Positions 57,750 to 64,000 of a stretch of 64,000 nucleotides of DNA are shown in pieces. Source of the stretch: Streptomyces parvulus (GTDB lineage: Bacteria > Actinomycetota > Actinomycetes > Streptomycetales > Streptomycetaceae); the NCBI RefSeq assembly GCF_014648855.1, contig NZ_BMRX01000001.1, positions 248,001 to 312,000 on the forward strand, written 5' to 3'. Numbering within the stretch: the stretch's first letter is position 1; each line of letters starts with the position of its first letter. The notes under the pieces were generated by a model that did no database searches, was not told the origin of the DNA, and saw only the letters and a program-made list of their open reading frames with translations. The translations under genes and the position numbers were made by a program.

Positions 57750-57817
57750 GGCGGGGCCCGTCCACCTTGTCGGACATATAGGGCGCTTTATCTCATTTGG
57801 GGGTACATAATCAGAAC

Positions 57818-58186
57818 ATGAGTACGGCAACGTATGAACTGCTGGCCGCGTCCGACGCGGTCAACGTGACAGTGGCCTTCATCCTCGGGCTGGTGGTCGC
57901 CGGCGCGCTCATCGGCGCCGTACGGATCGGCATGCGGGTCATGGACCGCGAGTCCGACCGGCCGCGGGCCGAGGACCAGCCCCACCTCCCGGCGTCGGGC
58001 GCGGTCCGCGAGGAGCGGGAGATCCGCGAACCCGACGAGATCCCGCTGAACCAGGACGGCAGCCCCCGGCTGATGCCCTACGAGCTGCACCACTCGGGCA
58101 GCCGCCGGGGCGAGGACCAGCGGCGCCGCAAGTGGCTGCCGGGTTCCAGCGGAGCCTTCGGCAGCGGCGGCTCCGGCCACCACTGA
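57818..58186 (+). CDS. DUF6479-type small membrane protein
   Basis: A 122-residue protein: TATYELLAASDAVNVTVAFI leads into one helix (LGLVVAGALIGAVRIGMRVM) and then a charged tail with RPRAEDQPHLP, REEREIREPDEIPLN and a Gly/Ser/His end. This layout matches small streptomycete membrane proteins annotated DUF6479. ATG at 57818; GGGGGT and a TACATAAT -10-like element precede it. Function unknown. Confidence 0.75.
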   Translation: MSTATYELLAASDAVNVTVAFILGLVVAGALIGAVRIGMRVMDRESDRPRAEDQPHLPASGAVREEREIREPDEIPLNQDGSPRLMPYELHHSGSRRGEDQRRRKWLPGSSGAFGSGGSGHH

Positions 58187-58831
58187 CCGGACGGCGCTCG
58201 GCGAACCCCGGAGGCGCGCCCTCGGCGGGCGGCCCCGCGAGGGCGGCTGCGCCGGGTCTGCGCCCGTGATGCGGACATCCTGGCCTGCTTCGGCGGCACA
58301 GGGGCGTGCGGGACCCGCCGCAACACCGCCGGCGGAGCCCTGAGCACCGACCCGAGCGGCATCGACCCGAGCGGCATCACCGCCGACGCGGCCCCGCGAG
58401 GGTGACAGGACGCGGCACCGTGGACCGTGCTGGAGCAGGTCGGCGCCCCCCGGAGCAGGCACCCCGGACACGCCGCGCCCCGACGGCACGGGCGCTCGCA
58501 CGTCCCGGCACCAGCGGCACCGCCCGCCGGGCTGAGCGCCGGCCCGACCCTCCCCGGCCGCCGACGGCCCCGCGAGAGCGACCGGGCGCCACGCGACATG
58601 CGAACGTCCCCGCACAGCACTCCACTCCCGCTCCCGACACCCGGCCCCCACTCGCGGCAACGCCGGCCGGCCCGCCCGAGGGGTGCCGGGCGGTGCGCCC
58701 GCCGGGGCGGCTGCGGGCGTCGCAGAGGGTGCCCCGCGGCGGCCGCCCCCGCGCACCCCCGCCCGCGGGCGCCGCCGCCCCGCGCGCGTAGGGTCGCCGC
58801 ACCGGCACCCCGCAGCGCAAGGAGCCCCGCC
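58187..58831. other. 645-base intergenic region with repeat and gene-fragment traces
   Basis: No intact gene. GGCCCCGCGAGGG-like words recur near 58231, 58389 and 58565. A 28-base segment at 58423-58450 matches the nucleoside hydrolase coding segment 59005-59032 with one mismatch and in the same frame (582 bases apart), including TVLEQ. A frame ending at about 58404 (GIDPSGITADAAPRG) is GC3-rich but has no start. The region looks like decayed or duplicated coding sequence. Confidence 0.55.
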
Positions 58832-59812
58832 GTGACGACCGCCCCCGGCCGGACGCAGCCCGTCCCCGTGATCATCGACTGCGACACCGGCATCGACGAC
58901 GCCCTCGCCCTGCTGCTCGCGGTCCGCCACCCCGGCCTCGACCTGCGCGCCGTCACCTGCGTGGCCGGCAACACCGACGTGACCGGCGTCGTACGCAACA
59001 CCCTGACCGTGCTGGAGCAGGCCGGCGCCCCCGACGTCCCCGTCGCCCGGGGTGCCGAGCGCCCGCTGATCGAGGGCGTGCGCACCGCCCGGCACGTGCA
59101 CGGCCGGGACGGCATGGGCGACCTCGGCCTGCCCGCGCCCACCCGCGCCGCCGCCGAAGTGGACGCGGTGACCCTGCTGCGCCGGGAGATCCTCGCCTCC
59201 CCGCGCCCGGTCACCCTGATCCCCACCGCCCCGGCGACCAACATCGCGCTGCTGCTGCGCACCCACCCCGAGGTCACCCGGAACATCGAGCGGATCGTGT
59301 TCATGGGCGGCGCGGTGGCCACCGGCAACGCCACGCCGGTCGCCGAGTTCAACGTCTGGCACGACCCCGAGGCCGCCGCGATCCTGCTCACCGCGGGCGT
59401 GCCGATCACGATGTACGGCCTCGACGTGTTCCAGCGGGTGATCGTCCCGGGCCCGGACGTGCGCCGCCTGCGCGCGAGCGAAGAGCCCGGCACCCGGCTC
59501 GCCGGCGAGCTGCTCGCCCACCGCGGCCCCGCCACCGACGAGTCGGACCCCGGCGGCGGGCTGGGCGACGCGGGCGCGGTCTGCGCGGTGATCGACCCGG
59601 CGGGGCTGACCACCCGCCGGCTGCCGGTGGAGGTCTCCCTGGCCCCCGGACCGTCCCGCGGGCAGACCGTCGTCGACCGCCGCGCCCGCCCCGGCGAGTC
59701 CGAACTCCACGAGGGGACCCGCGAACAACCGCTGGTGGACGTGGCCCTGGACGTGGACGTGGCCAGGTACGTGGAGCTGTACCTCTCGGCCGTCGAGCGC
59801 CGGGCCGTCTAG
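58832..59812 (+). CDS. Nucleoside hydrolase (IunH-type)
   Basis: A 326-residue purine/pyrimidine nucleoside hydrolase. The calcium-binding signature IIDCDTGIDDALALLLAVRH is at residues 13-32 (the DxDxxxDD pattern), with VAGNTDV, GLPAPT, FMGGAVATGNATPVAEFNVW and a late DAGAVCAVID. It cleaves the N-glycosidic bond of ribonucleosides in salvage. The start is GTG at 58832 with AAGGAG eight bases upstream. Expressed alone; upstream region carries a fragment of the same gene. Confidence 0.92.
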   Translation: MTTAPGRTQPVPVIIDCDTGIDDALALLLAVRHPGLDLRAVTCVAGNTDVTGVVRNTLTVLEQAGAPDVPVARGAERPLIEGVRTARHVHGRDGMGDLGLPAPTRAAAEVDAVTLLRREILASPRPVTLIPTAPATNIALLLRTHPEVTRNIERIVFMGGAVATGNATPVAEFNVWHDPEAAAILLTAGVPITMYGLDVFQRVIVPGPDVRRLRASEEPGTRLAGELLAHRGPATDESDPGGGLGDAGAVCAVIDPAGLTTRRLPVEVSLAPGPSRGQTVVDRRARPGESELHEGTREQPLVDVALDVDVARYVELYLSAVERRAV

Positions 59813-59947
59813 GAGCCCGCCGGGCGGACCGTCCCCACGCCGGCGGACCGCCCCGGCGCGTCGCGGGCGCGCGGTTTCACTTTTCGGGTGATCTGGACAG
59901 ATCTAACAGACCGATCGTGTCGCCCGCACGCCCGCGAAGGAGACCGC

Positions 59948-61618
59948 GTGACCGTACGCAGCACCGCCGCCAAGCCCGACCTGTCGTCCAAGGACCCCAA
60001 CTGGTGGCGGCAGGCCGTCATCTACCAGGTCTACCCCCGCAGCTTCGCCGACGCCGACGGCGACGGCCTCGGTGACCTGCGCGGCGTCACCCAGCGCCTG
60101 ACCCACCTGGCCGGCCTGGGCGTCGACGCCCTGTGGCTCAGCCCCTTCTACCCCTCCGAACTCGCCGACGGCGGCTACGACGTCGACGACTACCGCGACG
60201 TCGACCCGCGCCTGGGCACCCTGGACGACTTCGACGCGATGGCCGCCGAGGCGCACCGGCTGGGCCTGAAGGTGATCGTCGACCTGGTCCCCAACCACAC
60301 CTCGCACCGCCACGCCTGGTTCCTGGAGGCCCTGGAGGCGGGCCCCGGCTCCCCGGCCCGCGACCGCTACGTCTTCCGCGACGGCCGCGGCACGCAGGGC
60401 GAACTCCCGCCCACCGACTGGCAGTCGGTCTTCGGCGGCAGCGCCTGGAAGCGGGTGCCCGACGGCCAGTGGTACCTGCACCTGTTCACCCCCGAGCAGC
60501 CCGACCTGAACTGGGACAACGAGCAGGTCCGCGCCGACTTCCGCACCACGCTGAAGTTCTGGTGCGACCGGGGCGTGGACGGCTTCCGCGTTGACGTCGC
60601 GCACGCCCTGGTCAAGGACCTGACCGAGCCGCTGCGCGACCTCGGCTCCCCCGAGCTGAGCGGCGAGGCGGCGCTCGCGCGGTTCGCCCCCGGCACCCAC
60701 CCGTTCTACGACCGCGACGACGTCCACGAGGTCTACCGCGACTGGCGCAAGATCTTCGACACCTACACCCCGCCCCGCATGGCGGTGGCCGAGGCCTGGG
60801 TCCCGGGCGCCCGGCGCGCGCTGTACGCCCGGCCGGACGAGCTGGGCCAGGCCTTCAACTTCGAGTACCTCCAGGGCGGCTGGGACGCGGCGGAGCTGCG
60901 CGCGATCATCACGGGCTCGCTGGCCGACGCGCACGCCGCCGGCGCCTCGGCGACGTGGGTGCTCTCCAACCACGACGTGGTCCGCCACGCCACCCGCCTG
61001 GCGCTGCCGCCGGACACCGACACCGACGCCTGGCTGCTGTCCGGCGGCCACGCCCCGGCCGTGGACGCGGCGGCCGGACTGCGCCGGGCGCGCGCGGCGA
61101 CGCTGCTGATGCTGGCGCTGCCCGGTTCGGCGTACGTCTACCAGGGCGAGGAGCTGGGGCTGCCCGAGGTGGCCGACCTGCCCACCGAGGTCCTCCAGGA
61201 CCCCATCTGGGAGCAGACCGGACACGTCCGCAAGGGCCGCGACGGATGCCGGGTGCCGCTGCCGTGGACGACGGACGGCCCGTCGTACGGGTTCGGCGCG
61301 GGCGGGTCCTGGCTGCCGCAGCCGCCGGGCTTCTCGGCCTACTCCGTCCAGGGCCAGGACGGGGTGGCGGGCTCGACGCTGGAGCTGTACCGCTCGGCGC
61401 TGCGGCTGCGCCGCAAGCTACTCGACGGGGAGTCGCTGACCTGGGCCGACGACATGCCGGCCGGGGTCCTCCGGTTCGACCGCTCGGACCGCTGGCGCTG
61501 CGTCACCAACCTCACCGGCAACACCGTCGACCTCCCGGCCGGCGAGGTGCTGCTGACCAGCGGCCCCCTGGACGACGGCCGTCTGGGCCCGGACACGACC
61601 GTGTGGCTGGGGCTGTAG
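59948..61618 (+). CDS. Alpha-glucosidase / GH13 alpha-amylase family enzyme
   Basis: A 556-residue GH13 enzyme of oligo-1,6-glucosidase/alpha-glucosidase type: VIYQVYPRSFADADGDGLGD, conserved region I DLVPNHTS, region II GFRVDVAHAL with nucleophile D216, region III AVAEAWV with acid/base E282 and region IV LSNHDVVRH with D343. No signal peptide, so it acts on imported maltodextrin or isomaltose. GTG at 59948 with GAAGGAGA upstream. No transporter or LacI gene is visible here. Confidence 0.94.
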   Translation: MTVRSTAAKPDLSSKDPNWWRQAVIYQVYPRSFADADGDGLGDLRGVTQRLTHLAGLGVDALWLSPFYPSELADGGYDVDDYRDVDPRLGTLDDFDAMAAEAHRLGLKVIVDLVPNHTSHRHAWFLEALEAGPGSPARDRYVFRDGRGTQGELPPTDWQSVFGGSAWKRVPDGQWYLHLFTPEQPDLNWDNEQVRADFRTTLKFWCDRGVDGFRVDVAHALVKDLTEPLRDLGSPELSGEAALARFAPGTHPFYDRDDVHEVYRDWRKIFDTYTPPRMAVAEAWVPGARRALYARPDELGQAFNFEYLQGGWDAAELRAIITGSLADAHAAGASATWVLSNHDVVRHATRLALPPDTDTDAWLLSGGHAPAVDAAAGLRRARAATLLMLALPGSAYVYQGEELGLPEVADLPTEVLQDPIWEQTGHVRKGRDGCRVPLPWTTDGPSYGFGAGGSWLPQPPGFSAYSVQGQDGVAGSTLELYRSALRLRRKLLDGESLTWADDMPAGVLRFDRSDRWRCVTNLTGNTVDLPAGEVLLTSGPLDDGRLGPDTTVWLGL

Positions 61619-61774
61619 CCGCCCGTCGGACCGCACGGCCCCCGTCCCGCCCGGCCGCCCGTCCCTCACCCGGACGGACGCGCGCGCTGGTGGTGGGGCG
61701 GGGACGGTGGTGGCCTGGGGGGTGCGGCCGGGCCCGGAGCGGCGCCGGTCGCACCGGCCCTCCAGGAGGCACCG

Positions 61775-62542
61775 ATGCGGCACGCCCCCGCCGCCCGCAC
61801 CCCGCTCGCCGCCGTGCTGTCGGCGGTGCTGGCGCTGACGGCCGCCGCCTGCGCCGGAGGCGGACGGACGGGGGTGCGCCCCGCCGCCCCCGCGCCGACG
61901 GAACCGCGCTCCCCGGCGGCGCTGACACCGGCCGAGGTACCGCCGGTGCTCACCCGGGGTCAGGCGCGGGCGGCCCTGATCACCGAGGAGGACCTGGGGG
62001 AGGCGTGGGAGCCGACGCGGGGCGCCGCCACCTGGCGGGACGAGCTGCTCAAGGCGACCGCCGAGCGGGCCGACTGCCACCGCCTGCTGGACGTCCTGTA
62101 CACCGAGGACCTCTTCGGCGCCGGCGCGCCCCGCGCCACGACCGCGCTGGACGACGCGGACGGCGGGGCCCAGCTGCACTACCGGGTGACCTCGCACCGG
62201 GCCGCCGACCTGGACCGCACGCTGGCCTGGCTCGCGACCCTGCCGGACACCTGCGGGCGCTTCACGGCCCGCGCTCCCGAGGGCGCGGTGCGGGACGTCC
62301 GGGTCGGCGCCCTGGAGCTGCCCGGGGCGGGGGAGGCCCGGCAGGGCGTGCGGGTGACGGTGGACGGGGGAGACGCCGCCTTCCTCACCGTGGACCTCGC
62401 CGCCGTACGCGTCGGCGACGACGCCGTCAGTCTCACCAACGGCACCCTCGCCGAACCCGCCGACGACGCCACCTGGACGGCCGCGGACACGGGCGCCCGG
62501 CACCTGACGGAGGCCCGGCGGCTGGGGCGGGCGCAGGTCTAG
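61775..62542 (+). CDS. Secreted lipoprotein of unknown function
   Basis: A 255-residue lipoprotein: signal with lipobox TAAAC (Cys 29), a Pro/Ala linker, then a globular part with LTRGQARAALITEEDLGEAW, ERADCHRLLDVLY and an Ala/Gly/Asp-rich beta region (VRVTVDGGDAAFLTVDLAAV). Two further cysteines (RADC, DTCG) may pair. The pattern recalls sensor-domain lipoproteins of actinobacteria (PknH-sensor-like), which I cannot confirm. ATG at 61775 with AGGAGG before it. Converges on the GAF-ANTAR gene with six bases between stops. Confidence 0.72.
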   Translation: MRHAPAARTPLAAVLSAVLALTAAACAGGGRTGVRPAAPAPTEPRSPAALTPAEVPPVLTRGQARAALITEEDLGEAWEPTRGAATWRDELLKATAERADCHRLLDVLYTEDLFGAGAPRATTALDDADGGAQLHYRVTSHRAADLDRTLAWLATLPDTCGRFTARAPEGAVRDVRVGALELPGAGEARQGVRVTVDGGDAAFLTVDLAAVRVGDDAVSLTNGTLAEPADDATWTAADTGARHLTEARRLGRAQV

Positions 62543-62548
62543 GGCCTT

Positions 62549-63259
62549 CTAGGCCGGGCCCCGGCCGTCCCGGCCGAAGTGGCGCCGGTGGGTGAGGACC
62601 TCACGCGCCGCGTCCTGGACGGTGCGGCCGCGGACGAAGGCGTCGGCGCGCAGGCGGGCGAGGGCCTCGTCGGCGCCGATCCGCAGCTGGGCCATGATCA
62701 TGCCGACCGCCCGGTAGACCTCGTCGTGGTCCCCTGCCACCTCGTCGAGCCAGGCCCCCGCCCGGCGCGGCAGCGCCATCAGGGCCGCCGTGATGACCCC
62801 GGCCACCAGCCGCGCCGTCCGCAGCTGCGGCGCGCTCAGGTTGCCGGGGCTGTTCCGGTAGAGGTCGAGGGTGCCCAGGCACGCGTCGCCGGTGCCCAGC
62901 GGCAGGGCGTAGACCGCGCGGACACCGGCCGCCGTGGCCTGCTGGGCGAAGAACGGCCACCGCCCGGCGTCCGCGGCGGACGCCAGGTCGCAGGCGAGCA
63001 CCGGCGCGCCCACCTCGACGGCCGTCACACAGGGGCCGGTGCCGAGGCTGGCCTGGATCTCCGCCAGGTAGGAGGCGCGGTCCCCGCTCGCGCACAGCCG
63101 CACCGGCACGCCCTCGCCGCGCAGCGACGCGCTCGCCCCGGCCACCGGGAGCAGCCGCACGGCGGTCGCGCACATCCGCCCCGGCACCTCGGCCGGCGGT
63201 GTGCCCCGCACCTCCGCCGCGATCAGTTCGGCGGCCGAGGGCTCGTCGGTGGGCGGCAC
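62549..63259 (-). CDS. GAF and ANTAR domain protein
   Basis: A 236-residue regulator: GAF domain (about 20-155; ASLRGEGVPVRLCASGDRAS, GVRAVYALPLGTGDACLGTL) and C-terminal ANTAR RNA-binding domain (about 170-225; EVYRAVGMIMAQLRIGADEA, LARLRADAFVRGRTVQDAAR). ANTAR proteins bind paired hairpins in nascent RNA and prevent termination. GTG at 63259. No cognate hairpin pair was found in the window. The signal sensed is unknown. Confidence 0.9.
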   Translation of the reverse strand: MPPTDEPSAAELIAAEVRGTPPAEVPGRMCATAVRLLPVAGASASLRGEGVPVRLCASGDRASYLAEIQASLGTGPCVTAVEVGAPVLACDLASAADAGRWPFFAQQATAAGVRAVYALPLGTGDACLGTLDLYRNSPGNLSAPQLRTARLVAGVITAALMALPRRAGAWLDEVAGDHDEVYRAVGMIMAQLRIGADEALARLRADAFVRGRTVQDAAREVLTHRRHFGRDGRGPA

Positions 63260-63352
63260 GCGGCACCGCCTCCTTCCCGCACGGCGGCCGAGAGCCGACT
63301 ACCCGTGCCCGACCGGCGGAAACCGGCGGCCGCACGGGTCCCGGCGGGCGGG

Positions 63353-63437
63353 CCCGCGGCGGGGCTGCGGCGGCGGCTGGGCGGGCGCCGGCGGCGGACC
63401 CGCGGCGGGGCTACAGCGGCGGCTGGGCGGGCGCCGG
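63353..63437. repeat. Duplicated 39-bp segment at the end of the TPR gene
   Basis: Copies at 63353-63391 and 63399-63437 share the unit beginning CCCGCGGCGGGGCT and ending GGGCGGGCGCCGG; they differ at two positions. The second copy contains the TPR gene stop (TAG on the minus strand), changed to CAG in the first copy. This shows recent tandem duplication of the gene end. Confidence 0.85.
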
Positions 63438-64000
63438 ACCCAGCGTCGTCGTGCCGGGCGCGGTGCGGTGCCCGAGCCCGGTGCGGTACGCGTCCAGCGC
63501 GGCCTCCACCCGCCCGGTGCGCCGCAGCAGGTCGCCGAGGAGCCGGCACAGGTCGGCCAGGTCGCCGGCCGCGCCCGCCCGCTCCAGCAGGCTCAGCGCG
63601 CGGACGTAGTGCTCCTCGGCCGCCTCGGTGTCGCGGGCGTCCTCGGCGATGATGCCGAGCAGCCGGTGCGCGCCCGCGGAGTGCACCGCGCCGCGCTCGG
63701 AGGAGAGGTCGTCCAGCACGTCGTGCAGCAGCCCGGCGGCCTCCTCGGACTTGCCGCGCCGGTGCAGTACGTCGGCCAGCTCGACGGCGACCTGGCTGCT
63801 GTAGAGGGCGGCGCGGGTGGCGGAGAGCATGCTCAGCGCCTCGCGCATCTCCTCCTCGGCGCGCGGCAGCTCGCCGTTCTGGGCGCACACGTAGCCGCGC
63901 ATCCAGTGGCAGTTGGCCAGCTCGGTGCGCAGGTGCAGCGTGCGGTACAGCTCGGCGGCCTTGGCGAGCGAGGCGTCCGCCTCGGCGAGGCGCCCCTCGG
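63411..64000 (-). CDS. Tetratricopeptide-repeat protein, C-terminal part (runs off right edge)
   Basis: About 196 residues of TPR helices: EADASLAKAAELYRTLHLRT, RGYVCAQNGELPRAEEEMRE, ALYSSQVAVELADVLHRRGK, SEEAAGLLHDVLDDLS, DTEAAEEHYVRALSLLERAG and LCRLLGDLLRRTGRVEAALD. The N-terminus lies beyond the window. Such repeats often follow an XRE or SARP DNA-binding domain in streptomycete regulators. The Pro-rich end (PAPAQPPL) coincides with a tandem duplication. Regulator status is inference. Confidence 0.8.
   Translation of the reverse strand, partial: EGRLAEADASLAKAAELYRTLHLRTELANCHWMRGYVCAQNGELPRAEEEMREALSMLSATRAALYSSQVAVELADVLHRRGKSEEAAGLLHDVLDDLSSERGAVHSAGAHRLLGIIAEDARDTEAAEEHYVRALSLLERAGAAGDLADLCRLLGDLLRRTGRVEAALDAYRTGLGHRTAPGTTTLGPAPAQPPL

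Overview
The window is actinomycete chromosome, almost certainly Streptomyces. It is very G+C-rich with strong GC bias at third codon positions, uses many GTG starts, and carries a Spo0M-type sporulation protein, a class E sortase substrate, a class F sortase operon, GAF-ANTAR and PucR regulators, and tightly overlapped operons (ATGA or GTGA junctions). The left 3.4 kb is visibly different: lower G+C, a decayed regulator, and a two-gene nucleotidyltransferase/DUF262 cassette. It ends exactly at a 47-bp copy of the 3' half of a tRNA-Gly(CCC) gene, so it is best read as the right end of an element integrated in that tRNA.

Layout. 1-3415: element end (partial hypothetical gene, frameshifted HTH/TPR regulator pseudogene, DUF262 + nucleotidyltransferase, att site). 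3.5-5.6 kb: Ser/Gly-repeat protein coupled to a formylglycine-generating-enzyme-like protein, then a VapBC-type toxin-antitoxin pair with an operator-like palindrome. 5.7-12 kb: SRPBCC protein, fused membrane/spermidine-synthase-like protein, then a GntR-controlled catabolic locus (DUF2848 hydrolase, MHS-family transporter, nitrilase-type amidase) with matching operators. 12-20 kb: a pair of CNNM/HlyC-like membrane proteins, spo0M, a coiled-coil sortase substrate, DM13 protein and polysaccharide deacetylase. 19-22.2 kb: ECF41 sigma factor with an NAD(P)/FAD oxidoreductase, and an Fpg/Nei glycosylase.

22.3-31.8 kb is a molybdenum block: two tandem HTH-Mop proteins, a PucR purine-catabolism regulator, a xanthine-dehydrogenase-type enzyme (FAD subunit plus a fused 2Fe-2S/molybdopterin subunit), a small sulfite-oxidase-fold protein and modABC. 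Molybdate import and its sensing therefore sit beside enzymes that need the cofactor. 31.9-36.5 kb: PAP2 membrane protein, VOC protein, cold-shock protein with a structured leader, DEAD-box helicase. 36.8-39.1 kb: a tightly packed minus-strand operon (sortase substrate, class F sortase, ECF sigma factor, anti-sigma-like membrane protein, DUF952).

39.3-50.3 kb: epimerase, two-component system, glycosyltransferase/DUF2064/methyltransferase operon, membrane-anchored molybdopterin oxidoreductase, polytopic membrane protein and a second CNNM/HlyC pair. 50.6-57.7 kb: TatA-like protein, TetR/P450 divergon with duplicated operators, penicillin-binding protein, PHB-depolymerase-like lipoprotein, and LysR overlapping a class A beta-lactamase-like protein. 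57.8-64 kb: DUF6479 protein, nucleoside hydrolase, alpha-glucosidase, lipoprotein, GAF-ANTAR protein and the C-terminal part of a TPR protein running off the right edge.

The strongest candidate for something undescribed is the nucleotidyltransferase/DUF262 cassette at the tRNA-Gly att site. Next come the FGE-like/repeat-protein pair, which lacks the catalytic cysteine pair, and a TTCTAC-N6-GTAGA operator family shared by spo0M and the tatA-like gene. All assignments are from reading the sequence; no database search was possible.
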